Positions 35,083-45,394 are shown, counted from the stretch's first letter. The stretch is DNA of 64,000 bases from Nocardia carnea (GCF_029869215.1 NZ_JARWPM010000429.1:1-64000), one strand, 5' to 3'. Numbers and translations are program-made. The notes: a model not told the origin generated them from the letters alone.

Positions 35083-35904
35083 ATGACAGAGTGGCAGGCT
35101 TTCACCGTCGAAACCAACGATCGCGTCGCCCGGGTGACGCTCACCGGCCCGGGTAAAGGGAACGCCATGGGCCCGGATTTCTGGCGGGAACTGCCGGAGA
35201 TCTTCCGCGGTCTAGACGCCGACCCGGAGGTCCGGGCGATCGTGCTCACCGGTTCGGGTAAGCATTTCTCCTACGGACTCGACCTGCCCGCCATGAGCGG
35301 CACCTTCGGCCCGCTGATGGCCGATCGCGCGCTGGCCGCCCCGCGCACCGATTTCCTCGGCGAGATCCGCCGCCTGCAAGACGCGATCACCGCGGTAGCC
35401 GAATGCCGTAAACCGGTTGTCGCCGCGATTTCCGGCTGGTGCATCGGCGGCGGCCTCGACCTCATCGCCGCCGCCGATATCCGCTACGCCAGCGCCGAAG
35501 CGAAGTTCAGCCTGCGCGAGGCCAAGGTCGCGATCGTGGCCGATGTGGGTTCGCTACAGCGCCTGCCCGGCATCATCGGCGAAGGTCACCTGCGTGAATT
35601 GGCCTATACGGCCAAGGACATCGACGCCGCCCGCGCCGAAAAGATCGGTCTGGTCAACGATGTCTACCCCGACCAGGAAGCGGCCCTGGCCGCCGCCGAA
35701 GCGACCGCCCGGGAAATCGCGGCCAACCCGCCCCTGGTGGTTCAGGGCGTGAAAGACGTCCTGAACCAACGCAATTCCAGCACCGTCGCCGAGGGCCTGC
35801 GCTACGTCTCCGCCTGGAACGCCGCCTTCCTCCCCTCGGAAGACCTCACCGAAGCCATCCAGGCAGTCTTCGAAAAGCGCACCCCGGACTACAAGGGCCG
35901 CTAG
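35083..35904 (+). CDS. Crotonase family enoyl-CoA hydratase/isomerase
   Basis: 273 residues. The oxyanion-hole regions are FSYGLDLPAM and SGWCIGGGLDLIAAADIRYA, and the ADVGSLQRLPGIIGEGH stretch resembles that of dienoyl-CoA isomerases (ECH1 type) with Asp in place of a hydratase Glu. So it may be a delta3,5-delta2,4-dienoyl-CoA isomerase-like enzyme in fatty-acid oxidation rather than a true hydratase. In M. tuberculosis a comparable protein is EchA21. It stands alone. Confidence 0.88.
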   Translation: MTEWQAFTVETNDRVARVTLTGPGKGNAMGPDFWRELPEIFRGLDADPEVRAIVLTGSGKHFSYGLDLPAMSGTFGPLMADRALAAPRTDFLGEIRRLQDAITAVAECRKPVVAAISGWCIGGGLDLIAAADIRYASAEAKFSLREAKVAIVADVGSLQRLPGIIGEGHLRELAYTAKDIDAARAEKIGLVNDVYPDQEAALAAAEATAREIAANPPLVVQGVKDVLNQRNSSTVAEGLRYVSAWNAAFLPSEDLTEAIQAVFEKRTPDYKGR

Positions 35905-35964
35905 CGGTGCTCTCGGCGCGCCGATGCGCGGGGTTGCGGTCCCGTATCTCGGCGCGCCGGGGGC

Positions 35965-36456
35965 TCAGTGCCCGCCTTTGTCCTTCAACCGCTGGAAGGA
36001 CGCCTCGATCTCGGCCTCGGCCTCGGCCCGTCCGACCCATTCCGAGCCCTTGACGTACTTGCCGGGCTCCAGGTCCTTGTAGCGCTCGAAGAAGTGCTTG
36101 ATCGCGGCCAGTTCGAATTCCGGGACGTCGGCGAGGTCCTGGATATGATCCCAGCGCGGATCGCCGGCCGGTACGCACAGGATCTTGTCGTCGCCGCCGG
36201 CTTCGTCGGTCATCCTGTACATGGCCACCGGGCGGGCCTCGACGATCACCCCGGGGAACACCGAATCCGGCAGCAGGACCAGGGCGTCCAGCGGGTCGCC
36301 GTCTTCGCCCAGGGTGTCCTCGATGAAGCCGTAGTCGGCCGGGTAGGCCATCGAGGTGTACAGGAACCGGTCCAGCCGGACCCGGCCCGTTTCGTGGTCG
36401 ACCTCGTACTTGTTACGCGACCCCTTGGGGATCTCGATGGTGACGTCGAATTCCAC
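35965..36456 (-). CDS. ppa: Inorganic pyrophosphatase
   Basis: 163 residues from GTG 36456 with AAGGAG 5 nt upstream. It has the family I pattern: [35 protein letters not shown] (with the catalytic Asp cluster) and the [14 protein letters not shown] end. It hydrolyses PPi to two phosphates in the cytoplasm and thereby drives biosynthetic reactions. Divergent from dacB as with Rv3628/Rv3627c. The open frame extends far upstream but that part is antisense to dacB. Confidence 0.97.
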   Translation of the reverse strand: MEFDVTIEIPKGSRNKYEVDHETGRVRLDRFLYTSMAYPADYGFIEDTLGEDGDPLDALVLLPDSVFPGVIVEARPVAMYRMTDEAGGDDKILCVPAGDPRWDHIQDLADVPEFELAAIKHFFERYKDLEPGKYVKGSEWVGRAEAEAEIEASFQRLKDKGGH

Positions 36457-36624
36457 GCCAACTCCTTCCGCTGCTGTCACGATGCGCCGTGGCGGCCGGC
36501 CCGGCCGGCGCACCCGGTTGTTCGCCGAGAACGGTAGCGGACCGGACCCGGATAGGGTTGTCCGCGGGCACATGGGCCGGCCGGGGTCCCGGTGCCGAGG
36601 ACGGTACGAGGAGACGACGGCAAC

Positions 36625-38127
36625 GTGGTGTGGCAGGGCGGCAGCGGGATGAACGGTACGGCGGGACGCCGGCGCCGCGGGATACGCGCATGGGTGATCA
36701 CCGTGCTGGTGGGGCTGCTGGGAGCGGCGGCCGTGGTGGCCGCGGTACTGCAACCGTGGACTCCGGAGTTCCGGCACGGCGGGCTCACCATCGCCGCGCC
36801 GCCCGCACCGGTCGACCCGGTGCCGGAGATCGTGCCCGCGCCGGAGACCGGTCCGGCGCCCAGCCCGGCCGGTGTGGCGGCGGCGCTCGGCCCGGTGGCG
36901 GCCAACCCCGATCTCGGTGGTTTCGCCGGGTCGGTGACCGACGCCGCGACCGGCACCGTCCTGTGGAATTCCCGTGCCGACGAACCGCGGGTGCCCTCCT
37001 CGACGGCCAAGATCATGACCGCCGCGGCGGCCCTGCTCACCTTGCCCGCCGATCAGCGGGTGCAGACGCGGGTGGTCGCGGGTGCGGCACCGAACGAGAT
37101 CGTGCTGGTGGCCGGTGGTGACCCCACGCTGACCGCGCAGCCCGGCGGCGACGGCTACTACCCGGGCGCGGCCGGCCTGACCGATCTCGCCGATCAGGTC
37201 CGGTCCGCCGATGTGCGGGCCGACACCGTTGTGGTCGATATCTCGCGCTATTCCGGTGCGACGATGGCGCGCGGCTGGGAACCGGCCGATATCGGCGGTG
37301 GTTCCATCGCGCCGCTGGAACCGGTCATGCTCGACGGCGGCCGCCTCGACCCGCTGGTGGAGTATTCCCCCCGGTCCGGTACACCGGCGCTCGATGTGGG
37401 CCGCCGCTTGGCGACCGAACTGGGCCTGGATCCCGCGCGGGTGCGGATCGGCACCGCGCCGCAGGGGACCAAACGCCTGGCCGAGGTCGCTTCCGCGCCG
37501 TTGCGCGACCGGTTGCGCGACATGATGGTGTATTCGGACAATGTGCTGGCCGAGACGATCGGCCGGGAGGTCGCGCAGGCCACCGGCCGGCCCGCGTCGT
37601 TCGAAGGGGCGGCCGCCGCGGTCGCCGCGGTGCTCACCGAGCACGGTTTCGATCTGACCGGTGTCACCATGTTCGACTGCAGCGGCCTGTCGACCGACGA
37701 CCGGATCCCCGCCCGGGTGCTGGACCGGATCCTGGCCACCGCGGCGGGGCCGGGCGCGGACGAGGCGCCGGAGCCCACGACCCCCAAACCGCTGATCCCG
37801 CCGATCGGCGCCGGCGCGAAAACCGAACCGGCCGACCCCGGTGTCACGTTGACCGAAACTCTGGTCCCGTTGCTCGATTATCTGCCGGTGGCGGGCGGTA
37901 CCGGCTCGCTGACCAGCCGCTACGTCACCCAGAATCAGGCCGGGGCCGGATGGGTGCGCGCCAAGACCGGAACTCTCTCGGTGGCCAGTACGTTGGCTGG
38001 GTACGTGCTGGATCGTGACGGCCGGGTGCTGACCTTCACATTGATGTCGAGCGATCGTCCGCCGGAGGTCAGCCGGCCCGCGCTGGATGCCGTCGCGACG
38101 ACGCTGCGCAACTGTGGATGTTCCTGA
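36625..38127 (+). CDS. dacB: D-alanyl-D-alanine carboxypeptidase/endopeptidase (PBP4 type)
   Basis: About 500 residues. After a basic head, one membrane-spanning signal anchor ([20 protein letters not shown]) leads into the periplasmic S13 penicillin-binding domain. The active-site motifs are SxxK (S126-TAK129), SxN (YSDNVLAE) and KTG (RAKTGTLS). It trims D-Ala from peptidoglycan stems and may cut cross-links. The GTG at 36625 has GAGGAG 11 nt upstream; the ATG at 36649 is an alternative start. Equivalent to Rv3627c. It is 14 bp from the next gene. Confidence 0.93.
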   Translation: MVWQGGSGMNGTAGRRRRGIRAWVITVLVGLLGAAAVVAAVLQPWTPEFRHGGLTIAAPPAPVDPVPEIVPAPETGPAPSPAGVAAALGPVAANPDLGGFAGSVTDAATGTVLWNSRADEPRVPSSTAKIMTAAAALLTLPADQRVQTRVVAGAAPNEIVLVAGGDPTLTAQPGGDGYYPGAAGLTDLADQVRSADVRADTVVVDISRYSGATMARGWEPADIGGGSIAPLEPVMLDGGRLDPLVEYSPRSGTPALDVGRRLATELGLDPARVRIGTAPQGTKRLAEVASAPLRDRLRDMMVYSDNVLAETIGREVAQATGRPASFEGAAAAVAAVLTEHGFDLTGVTMFDCSGLSTDDRIPARVLDRILATAAGPGADEAPEPTTPKPLIPPIGAGAKTEPADPGVTLTETLVPLLDYLPVAGGTGSLTSRYVTQNQAGAGWVRAKTGTLSVASTLAGYVLDRDGRVLTFTLMSSDRPPEVSRPALDAVATTLRNCGCS

Positions 38128-38141
38128 CGGCTGGAGGGCGC

Positions 38142-39266
38142 ATGACGATTCGACAAGGTCCTGCCGGGCCCGGCGCCACGGAGTCGCCCGAGACCGGTAC
38201 CCCCGATTCCGAGCGGCGTACCTTCGCCGGCGCGGTGGACTGGCGCTGGGCCGCCCGCACCGGGGCGGCGCTGGTACCGGCCGGGCCGCGGACTTCCCGC
38301 CTCGCCGCGGAACAGGCCGTGGCCGAACTGGCCGAGTCGTCGGTGCGGGCCGAAGCCCCGGTGCGCGCGGTGACCGGCCTGCTCGACGACCAGCCGGTAC
38401 CCGCGGCGCGGATCGTCGACCGCCCCGGCTGGATCGGCGCGGCCGCCGATTCCATGTCCCTGCTCACCGGCACCGGGACCACCGGCGAGAATGGTGGGCC
38501 GGGCGGCATTCTGGCCGGTAAACCGGCCGGTGTGCAGGTGGGCGCCATGCTGGCCTTCCTGTCCACCGCCATCCTCGGCCAGTACGACCCGTTCACCGGC
38601 CCCGACGGCACGTTGCTGCTGGTGGCGCCGAATATCGTCGGGGTCGAACGGGCGCTGGGCGTGACTCCGGCGGATTTCCGGCTCTGGGTATGCCTGCACG
38701 AGGTGACCCACCGGGTCCAGTTCTCGGCATCGCCGTGGTTGTCCGGCTATATGCGCGAGAACGTCGAAGTGCTCGGTGATATCGAGGACGAGGCGACCAT
38801 GGAGATGCTCGGCCGCCTGATCGCCGAACTCAAACTGCGGCGCAGCGGTAAGGCCGGCGACGATCCCAACTCGCGCGGCGTGGTGGGGCTACTGCGCGCC
38901 ACCCAGCCACCGGCCCAGCGCGAGGCGCTGGACCGGCTCCTGATGCTGGGCACCCTGCTCGAAGGGCACGCCGATCATGTGATGGACGCGGTGGGCCCGA
39001 GCGTGGTGCCGACCGTCGAACAGATCCGGTCGGCGTTCGACCGGCGCCGCACCCGTCCCACCAACCCGGTGCAGCGGCTGCTGCGCGCGCTGCTCGGTAT
39101 CGACGCGAAGGTCGCGCAATACGTGCGCGGGAAGGCCTTCGTCGACGAGGTGGTGGATACGGTCGGCATGCAGCAGTTCAATGTCATCTGGACGGACGCG
39201 AACACCCTGCCGCGCACCGAGGAGATCGACGAACCCCGCCGCTGGATCGCCCGGGTACTGGACTGA
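38142..39266 (+). CDS. DUF2342 zinc-dependent metalloprotease
   Basis: 374 residues; ATG 38142 is fixed by GGAGGGCGC upstream. The HExxH motif is HEVTH at about 186-190 in [13 protein letters not shown], and a later EGHADH fits the third ligand. The family is an actinobacterial peptidase group (Rv3626c, sometimes labelled as coenzyme F420 biosynthesis associated). Its substrate is unknown. It lies between dacB and tilS, as in mycobacteria. Confidence 0.88.
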   Translation: MTIRQGPAGPGATESPETGTPDSERRTFAGAVDWRWAARTGAALVPAGPRTSRLAAEQAVAELAESSVRAEAPVRAVTGLLDDQPVPAARIVDRPGWIGAAADSMSLLTGTGTTGENGGPGGILAGKPAGVQVGAMLAFLSTAILGQYDPFTGPDGTLLLVAPNIVGVERALGVTPADFRLWVCLHEVTHRVQFSASPWLSGYMRENVEVLGDIEDEATMEMLGRLIAELKLRRSGKAGDDPNSRGVVGLLRATQPPAQREALDRLLMLGTLLEGHADHVMDAVGPSVVPTVEQIRSAFDRRRTRPTNPVQRLLRALLGIDAKVAQYVRGKAFVDEVVDTVGMQQFNVIWTDANTLPRTEEIDEPRRWIARVLD

Positions 39267-39352
39267 TCCGCGGCCGGCGAGTTCGCTGCTCGCGCGGGCC
39301 GGTAGGTACAACGACCGCGCCGGGCGACGATGAGTGAGCGGAGGAGCGGCGG

Positions 39353-40417
39353 GTGGACAATCGCGACAGCGGGCCGGCCCGGATGGCGCCCGAGGTTCCG
39401 CTCGAACGCCCGGGGCCGGTCCGGTTGCCGGAAACGCCGGCGGTACTCGATATGCGGCATGCGGTGCGGGATTGGCTCGCGCGGTACAGCGCCGCGGGCG
39501 CGGTGGCGGTCGGTGTTTCCGGTGGTGCCGATTCGCTCGCGCTGACTGCCGCGGTCGTTGCCGAAGGGACGGCCGTGGACGCGCTGGTGGTGGACCATCG
39601 GCTACAGCCGGGCTCGGCTACCGTCGCGGAAACCGCAGCCCGGACGGCGCGGGCGCTGGGCTGCCGGTCGGCCCGGGTGCTGGCCGTCGAGGTGGGCCGC
39701 GAGGGGGGAATGGAAGCCGCCGCGCGTACCGCCCGTTACCGCGCACTGGACACCGCCCGGGGTGCGCTACCGGTCCTGCTCGGGCATACCCTCGACGATC
39801 AGGCCGAGACCGTGTTGCTCGGGCTCGGCCGCGGTTCGGGTGCCCGCTCGATCCAGGGTATGGCGCCCTTCGACGACCCGTGGGGCCGGCCGCTGCTGGG
39901 TGTCCGGCGCGATACCACCCGGCAGTTCTGCGCGGATCTCGGGCTCTCGCCCTATGAAGATCCACACAATTTCTCTCCGGAATTCACCCGGGTCCGGCTG
40001 CGCACCGACGTGCTGCCGGTGCTCGAGGATGTCCTCGGCGGTACCGCGGCCGTGGCGCTGGCGCGTACCGCCGAACTGTTGCGCGAGGACAATGCCGCGC
40101 TCGACGAGTTCGCCGCCGGATTGCTGGTCCGGGCCGGTGCCGAGCCCGCCGAACTGTCCTGCGAAGTGCTCGCCGGCGCTCCCGCGGCGGTCCGGCGCCG
40201 GGCCGTCCGGGCCTGGCTGCTGGAACGTGGCGTACGGGTGGTGACCGGGGCACATATCCGTGCCGTCGACGAGCTGGTGGTGGCCTGGCGCGGGCAGGGC
40301 GGGGTCGCGGTGAGCGGCGGAGATCGGGGGACCCGGTTGGTCGTCGTCCGGGAGCATGGCAGGCTGACACTTGCCCGCGCCGACCGGGCGAGCCGAGACC
40401 GAAGGGAAACCAGCTGA
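39353..40417 (+). CDS. tilS: tRNA(Ile)-lysidine synthetase
   Basis: 354 residues. The PP-loop is [12 protein letters not shown] (about 52-63) and [20 protein letters not shown] follows. TilS adds lysine to C34 of tRNA-Ile(CAU), so that it reads AUA instead of AUG. GTG 39353 has GGAGGAG 6 nt upstream. It is followed directly by hpt (1 nt between stop and GTG), a pairing seen in most bacteria. Confidence 0.95.
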   Translation: MDNRDSGPARMAPEVPLERPGPVRLPETPAVLDMRHAVRDWLARYSAAGAVAVGVSGGADSLALTAAVVAEGTAVDALVVDHRLQPGSATVAETAARTARALGCRSARVLAVEVGREGGMEAAARTARYRALDTARGALPVLLGHTLDDQAETVLLGLGRGSGARSIQGMAPFDDPWGRPLLGVRRDTTRQFCADLGLSPYEDPHNFSPEFTRVRLRTDVLPVLEDVLGGTAAVALARTAELLREDNAALDEFAAGLLVRAGAEPAELSCEVLAGAPAAVRRRAVRAWLLERGVRVVTGAHIRAVDELVVAWRGQGGVAVSGGDRGTRLVVVREHGRLTLARADRASRDRRETS

Positions 40418-40418
40418 C

Positions 40419-40982
40419 GTGTACGGGGACGATATCGCTTCGGTCCTGATCACCGAGGAAGAAATCGACGCCAAGGTCAGCGAGCTGGCCGAAGTGATCT
40501 CCAAACGGTACCCGGCCGATGCCCCGGAAGGGGATCTACTGTTGGTAGGGGTACTCAAGGGCGCGATCTTCTTCATGACCGATCTCGCCAAGGCCTTGCC
40601 TATCCCGACCCAGATGGAATTCATGGCCGTTTCGTCCTACGGTTCGTCGACCTCGTCGTCCGGGGTCGTGCGGATCATGAAGGACCTGGACAAGGACATC
40701 GCCGGCCGCAATGTGCTGATCGTCGAGGACATCATCGATTCGGGGCTCACGCTCTCCTGGTTGATGCGCAATCTCTCCACCCGTAACCCCGCCTCGCTCG
40801 AGGTGGTCACCCTGCTGCGCAAACCCGATGCGCTGCGCACGCAGGTCGAGGTGGCGAATGTGGGATTCGATATCCCCAACGAGTTCGTCGTCGGCTACGG
40901 CCTGGACTACGCCGAGCGGTACCGGGACCTGCCCTATATCGGCACCCTGCATCCGCGCGTCTACGGCGGCGAAAGCGACTGA
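40419..40982 (+). CDS. hpt: Hypoxanthine phosphoribosyltransferase
   Basis: 187 residues from GTG 40419, right after the tilS stop; GAAGGGAAA lies upstream. The PRPP-binding loop is [13 protein letters not shown] (about 101-113) and the flexible region [11 protein letters not shown] precedes it. It salvages hypoxanthine and guanine to IMP and GMP. Its C-terminus ends [15 protein letters not shown], as in mycobacterial Hpt. A perfect hairpin follows within 2 bp of the stop. Confidence 0.96.
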   Translation: MYGDDIASVLITEEEIDAKVSELAEVISKRYPADAPEGDLLLVGVLKGAIFFMTDLAKALPIPTQMEFMAVSSYGSSTSSSGVVRIMKDLDKDIAGRNVLIVEDIIDSGLTLSWLMRNLSTRNPASLEVVTLLRKPDALRTQVEVANVGFDIPNEFVVGYGLDYAERYRDLPYIGTLHPRVYGGESD

Positions 40983-40983
40983 G

Positions 40984-41008
40984 GGTTCGCCGGCGAGGCC
41001 GGCGAACC
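40984..41008 (+). terminator. Hairpin directly after hpt
   Basis: GGTTCGCCGGC (40984-40994), a GAG loop, and GCCGGCGAACC (40998-41008) form a perfect 11-bp stem starting 1 bp after the hpt stop codon. There is no T run. Confidence 0.7.
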
Positions 41009-41164
41009 GAACCGTACGGGCTCCGGCAAGGGTGCCGAGTTCGGCGAGGATCACGGAGGGTTCGGGCCGCGTCGTGCTTCAGCGCCCGATGCGCCGAGTG
41101 CGCGACTGTCCGGTGCCGAAGCACGACTCCCGGGGCCGCCCCCACGGCGCCGGGCGCCGCGAAA

Positions 41165-42049
41165 TTACGCCGAGATGGCGGGCGGTGCCGCGAAACCACC
41201 CGCGACGGCGCGCTGGCCGAATTCGAGGATGGTCGGCCGGGTATCGTCGGCGCGCCAGGCGACGGCGAGTTCACACGGCGGGATGCCGGTGAGCGGCCGC
41301 GCGGTGAGGCCGGGCCAGCGGTACATGGGCACGTTGTTTTCCGCGAGCAGGCATAGTCCCAGCCCCAGGCCGACGGCTTCCAGCCGGTCTTCCGGGGTGG
41401 CGGCTTCCGCGCCGATCTTCGCCGGCCGGCCGCCGCGGGCGTCGTTGCCGAGCCAGAAATCGCGAACCGCGCCGGCTTCGGCGGGCAGCGCGATGAACGG
41501 TTCGTCCAGCAGATCCGCGAAGTCGATCAGTTCCTGGCCCGCCCGCGCATGGTTCTCCGGGAGCAGGACCCAGCGCCGCTCGGTGCGCAGCACCTGCCAG
41601 CGGTAGCGGTTCGGGTCGGGCAGCGGGAGCCAGACCAGTGCCAGATCGGCCTGCCGGCCGGACAGACCGCTGGACGGGTCGGTCCAGGACGCCTGGTGCA
41701 GCGCGAGACGGTGGCCGCTGGCGCTTTCCAGATCGTTGAGCAGGCCGCGGCCCAGGTTCGACTGCAGGCCGACGCGCAGTACTTCGCCCGCTTCCTGCAA
41801 TGAGCCGTTGGTGGTCTCCCAGAGTTCCAGGATCTTGCGGGCGCCGCCGAGCAACTCCTTACCGGCAACCGTGAGCGCGACGCTGCGCTGGTTGCGATCG
41901 AACAGGACCACATCGAGCTGACGTTCCAGCTGCCGGATCTGACGCGACAGGGTCGGTTGAGCGATGTGCAGCCGCTGGGCGGCGTTGGTGAAGTGCAGTT
42001 CCTCGGCGACGGCGACGAAATACCGCAGATCGCGCAAATGCGGGTCCAT
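41165..42049 (-). CDS. LysR family regulator
   Basis: 294 residues. N-terminal HTH: DLRYFVAVAEELHFTNAAQRLHIAQPTLSRQIRQLE spans about residues 7-42. The C-terminal periplasmic-binding-like domain senses an effector. LysR proteins usually control a divergent gene, but on the other side of its promoter there is no plus-strand gene, only a 415-bp region and the end of the SDR/ALDH operon. It may act on that operon from a distance or on itself. Confidence 0.93.
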   Translation of the reverse strand: MDPHLRDLRYFVAVAEELHFTNAAQRLHIAQPTLSRQIRQLERQLDVVLFDRNQRSVALTVAGKELLGGARKILELWETTNGSLQEAGEVLRVGLQSNLGRGLLNDLESASGHRLALHQASWTDPSSGLSGRQADLALVWLPLPDPNRYRWQVLRTERRWVLLPENHARAGQELIDFADLLDEPFIALPAEAGAVRDFWLGNDARGGRPAKIGAEAATPEDRLEAVGLGLGLCLLAENNVPMYRWPGLTARPLTGIPPCELAVAWRADDTRPTILEFGQRAVAGGFAAPPAISA

Positions 42050-42464
42050 AGCACCTTGCTATCAGAATAGTTGCCGAATTTCCAGCCCTAATATGTTCGG
42101 AAGGTCCGCAATGCGGGCCCGAAACAGTCGGCAGGTTTGTTAGTGACAGCTTATTGGGTGTCACCGTGATGCGCATCATCGGTTTTCCGCCGCGCGGTCG
42201 GTGGGCGGTCCGCGGGCGATACGACGTAAAGCGCCGGGCGTTTCCGGTGGTAGGGCTGTTCATGGAATGTGTGGTGCCACCTCGGGCGATGAAGCGAGCG
42301 GATCTGCCGGCCGGGCGGCGCGGGGGTGAATTCCCATGCCATCTACTCGACTATGCACGTCAAGTGATATTGATCACAATAGGGTTTCGATGTCGTCCGT
42401 GCGACATAAAAGAGCGCGCCGCGGCCCCCTCGAACGGAACCGCGGCGCGCGTCGAATCCGGTCG
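42050..42464. other. Intergenic region before the LysR gene
   Basis: 415 bp. It holds GTGACA-N10-TGTCAC (42143-42164), a perfect 6-bp inverted repeat. A Crp-like site AGTGA-N6-TCACA lies at 42363-42378. At the far end is the intrinsic terminator of the SDR/ALDH operon at 42414-42450. No gene is supported on either strand. Confidence 0.5.
42414..42450 (-). terminator. Intrinsic terminator of the ALDH-SDR operon
   Basis: GCGCGCCGCGG (42414-42424) and CCGCGGCGCGC (42440-42450) form a perfect 11-bp stem. In the direction of transcription (minus) it is followed by TCTTTTA, a short T run. It begins 14 bp after the SDR stop codon. Confidence 0.85.
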
Positions 42465-43295
42465 TCAGGTGTTGCGGATCCGCTCCTCGTAGGCCTTGCG
42501 TTCCTCGGCGTCCACATCGTCGAGGAAGGTCTGCCCCGAGCCCATCGACCGGCCCAGGGCATCACCCACCGATTGCGGCAGCAGATTCACGAAAACCGAC
42601 ATGGCTCCCGCTGCCCGGGTCACCCGCGCCTTCGCCTTGGGTTTGGCGATCAGCCGCACCACCGCGGCGGCGATATCCTCCGGCTCGGCCGCCGGCAGCC
42701 CCTTGGGGGCGGCGACCCCGGAGCCGAGCTCGGTCCGGGTCAGTGTGGGCAGGACCGACGAGAACGACACCCCGGTGCCCCGGTACTCCTCGCGCAGCGT
42801 ATCGGTGAAGCCCAGAACCGCGTGTTTGGAGGCGTTGTAGGTGGCCAGGCCCGGGATATGGGTCTCGCCCGCCAGAGAGGCGATATTGATGATGTGCCCG
42901 CGCCCCCGCGCGAGCATCCGGGCCAGGGCGATCTTGGAGCCGAGGATCACCCCGTAGACGTTGATATCCAGGATCCGGCGGGTGATCTGGTCGGGCTCCT
43001 CGACGAGCCGGCCCGTCGGCATGATGCCGGCGTTGTTGATCAGCACGTCGATCGGGCCGAGTTCGCGTTCGACATCGTCGAGGAAAGTGCTGAACGACTG
43101 CTGATCGGTGACATCGAGCCGGCCGTAGTGGTCGAAATCGTGCTCGGTGCCCGATTCCTTGACCGTCTTCTCGTCGATATCGCCGATCGCGATCTTGGCG
43201 CCCAGTTTCGCCAGCGCCACCGCGGTGGCCAGGCCGATCCCGCGTGCGCCGCCCGTGATCACGACAACCTTGCCGCGGATGGAATCGGTCTTCAC
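42465..43295 (-). CDS. Short-chain dehydrogenase/reductase (SDR)
   Basis: 276 residues from GTG 43295, which overlaps the ALDH stop by 4 nt (GTGA) and has GGGAG 7 nt upstream. The classical SDR marks are TGGARGIGLA (about 14-23), NNAG, and the catalytic YNASK with an upstream Ser. The C-terminal end is basic and amphipathic. It would act on a lipid or xenobiotic alcohol. With the ALDH it forms a two-step alcohol-to-acid route. Confidence 0.92.
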   Translation of the reverse strand: MKTDSIRGKVVVITGGARGIGLATAVALAKLGAKIAIGDIDEKTVKESGTEHDFDHYGRLDVTDQQSFSTFLDDVERELGPIDVLINNAGIMPTGRLVEEPDQITRRILDINVYGVILGSKIALARMLARGRGHIINIASLAGETHIPGLATYNASKHAVLGFTDTLREEYRGTGVSFSSVLPTLTRTELGSGVAAPKGLPAAEPEDIAAAVVRLIAKPKAKARVTRAAGAMSVFVNLLPQSVGDALGRSMGSGQTFLDDVDAEERKAYEERIRNT

Positions 43296-44881
43296 TTCTT
43301 GTCTCCCTTGAGTCGGAGCAGGGCGGGGATATCGATCCGGCGCATACCGCGCGCACCGGCCGCGCGCATGGCGCCCAGTCCGATCAGGATCTTGTTCAGG
43401 TCGTAGGGCATCCAGGTGAGTTCGCGTTCCTGGGTCGGCAGGATCGGCGTGGTGATCGCCTTGGCCTTGCAGTACTTGCGCACGCCTTGCGCGCCGCCCC
43501 AGCGGGCACCCACACCGGAATCGCCCCAGCCCCCCATCGGCAGCGCGAAGTTGAACAGGTTGGCGAAGATATCGTTGATGTTCACCGCGCCGGCGTTCAA
43601 TGCGCGCGCGACTCGTTCGCCGCGGGCCTTGTCCCCGGTCCAGACCGAGGCCGACAACCCGTAGACGGAATCGTTGGCCAGCCGGATGGCTTCGGCCTCG
43701 TCGGCCACCTTCATCACCGGCAGGGTCGGGCCGAAGGTTTCCTCGGTGATACACGACATGCTGTGGTCGACATCGACGAGCACGGTCGGTTCGAAGAAGG
43801 TGCCTTCCCCGGTGCGTTTGCCGCCGGTGAGTACCTTGGCGCCGGCGGCCACGGCTTCCTCGACATGCCGGGAGACGATCGCGACCTGGCTTTCGTTGGC
43901 CATGGCACCGATATCGTGGCGCGGGGTGCGATCGTCGCGACCCTGCCGCAGGGATTTGACGTTCGCGGTGAGTTTGGCGACGAACTCGTCGTACACCGGG
44001 GCCTCGACGTACACCCGTTCGACCGAGATGCAGACCTGCCCGGAGTTGAACATGCCGCCGAACGCGATACCGTGCGCGGCGCGTTCGAGGTCGGCATCGG
44101 CCAGCACGATCGCCGGATCTTTTCCGCCCAGCTCCAGGCTGTACGGGATCATGCGGGCCGCGCAGGCGGCCGCGATCCGGCGGCCGGTGGCGGTGGAGCC
44201 GGTGAACTGGATGTAATCGGCGTTGTCCACGACCGCCGCGCCGGTGGCGCCGGCGCCGGTGACGACGGCGAGCACCGGGGGCGCCCCGATCTCCGACCAC
44301 CCGCGGGCGAGTTCGAGCGCCGACAGCGGGGTGACCTCGGAGGGTTTCAGGATCACGGCGGCACCGGCCGCCAGCGCCGGGATGACGTCGAGGATCGGCA
44401 TGGCCAGCGGGAAGTTCCAGGGCGTGATCACGCCGACCACGGGATACGGTTCGAAAACGGTGGTCAGCCGTTTCACCCGGGAGAGGGGGCTGTGCGGCGA
44501 CGGATGCTCGTCGGCCAGGAATTTGGGTGCGCGCCGCGCGTAGTAGCCGATCAGATCGCTGCCGAAGATCGGGTCGATGAGGGCGTCCACCCGGGGTTTG
44601 CCGGTTTCGGACTGGAGTACGTCGGCGAGCGCCTCGGTGTTGTCGATGATCCAGTCCTGCAGTTTCAGCAGCCATTCCTTGCGCCCGGTCGCGCCCATGG
44701 CCGCCCATTCGCGCTGGTGTTCGCGTAGTTCGGCGATCCGCGCGGCAACCTGGTCGGCGGGGGTATCGGCCACGCTGCCGACGATTTCGCCGGTGGCGGG
44801 ATTGAGAACCCGGATTTCCGGATCCGGGGGCGGGCCCGCTGCGGGCTCGGTATCGGGTCGTCCCGATTCGGTATTGGTCAC
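43292..44881 (-). CDS. Aldehyde dehydrogenase
   Basis: 529 residues; the GTG at 44881 has GGGAG 7 nt upstream. It shows EPYPVVGVITPWNFPLA (NAD-binding), LELGGKDPAIV with the general base Glu, and FNSGQVCISVERVYV with the catalytic Cys. The family oxidises aldehydes to acids with NAD+; it is closest to succinate-semialdehyde or long-chain types. The coupled SDR and the shared terminator make it a two-gene operon. Confidence 0.95.
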   Translation of the reverse strand: MTNTESGRPDTEPAAGPPPDPEIRVLNPATGEIVGSVADTPADQVAARIAELREHQREWAAMGATGRKEWLLKLQDWIIDNTEALADVLQSETGKPRVDALIDPIFGSDLIGYYARRAPKFLADEHPSPHSPLSRVKRLTTVFEPYPVVGVITPWNFPLAMPILDVIPALAAGAAVILKPSEVTPLSALELARGWSEIGAPPVLAVVTGAGATGAAVVDNADYIQFTGSTATGRRIAAACAARMIPYSLELGGKDPAIVLADADLERAAHGIAFGGMFNSGQVCISVERVYVEAPVYDEFVAKLTANVKSLRQGRDDRTPRHDIGAMANESQVAIVSRHVEEAVAAGAKVLTGGKRTGEGTFFEPTVLVDVDHSMSCITEETFGPTLPVMKVADEAEAIRLANDSVYGLSASVWTGDKARGERVARALNAGAVNINDIFANLFNFALPMGGWGDSGVGARWGGAQGVRKYCKAKAITTPILPTQERELTWMPYDLNKILIGLGAMRAAGARGMRRIDIPALLRLKGDKK

Positions 44882-45043
44882 TGCTGTTCTCCCACTGCGT
44901 CGTGCTGGAACCGCTGGTGGCCGATCAGCGATCGGCGCAGTCCGATCGTGACACAATTCATTGGTAATCGCCTCAACATCTCACGGATGGGAGACGACTC
45001 GTTACGGACACCGCGCCCGGTCGCGGCGCCCGAGGGGTTTCGG

Positions 45044-45298
45044 TTACAGGTTTTCCCTGGCCAGCCGGCGCAGCGGCGGTTCGGTTGCCGGAGGAACCCG
45101 GCGGTCGGGTAACTCCGCCAGTAAAGCGGTGGTCGCCTCGGCGACTGCGGCCACGGCCTTGTCCACCGCGGGTTTGGTGGCCGAACTGAGTCCGGACAGG
45201 CCACCGACCTTGCGCACATATTGCAGTGCTGCGGCGTAGATCTCCTGCTCGGTAGCGGCGGGTTCCAGACCTCGCAAGACGGTGATATTTCTACACAT
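45044..45298 (-). CDS. DUF2277 family protein
   Basis: 84 residues. The pattern MCRNITVLRGLEPAATEQEI, then AALQYVRKVGGLSGLS and AVAEATTALLAELPDRR, is the DUF2277 signature. Function is unknown. A leaderless start is predicted: TAATGT (minus strand, 45305-45310) lies 6 nt before ATG 45298. It is 163 bp from the ALDH gene in the same direction. Confidence 0.88.
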   Translation of the reverse strand: MCRNITVLRGLEPAATEQEIYAAALQYVRKVGGLSGLSSATKPAVDKAVAAVAEATTALLAELPDRRVPPATEPPLRRLARENL

Positions 45299-45304
45299 GA
45301 ATGC

Positions 45305-45310
45305 ACATTA
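45305..45310 (-). promoter_or_regulatory. -10 box of leaderless DUF2277 gene
   Basis: On the minus strand TAATGT, six bases, then ATG. No ribosome binding site is seen. Confidence 0.5.
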
Positions 45311-45388
45311 GCTCCGGATCTACCCGCGTGACAGGCCAAGCCGCAAATGTGAAAACACATTGACCGGACCGGGGGCGAACCGGGGTCC

Positions 45389-45394
45389 TACACT
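45389..45394 (+). promoter_or_regulatory. -10 box of leaderless DUF1266 gene
   Basis: TACACT followed by six bases and ATG 45401; no Shine-Dalgarno sequence. Confidence 0.55.

Noticed and set aside
36457-37644. Long N-terminal extension of ppa
   Set aside because: It is antisense to dacB; AAGGAG and a GTG at 36456 give the normal 163-residue pyrophosphatase.
34390-39305. A shared GC-rich word (GCTCGCGCGGGCCGG) at two places
   Set aside because: Occurs after unrelated genes with no further similarity; taken as chance.
43296-44708. 470-codon extension of the SDR frame
   Set aside because: Lies in another frame of the ALDH gene; the GTG at 43295 with GGGAG gives the usual SDR start.
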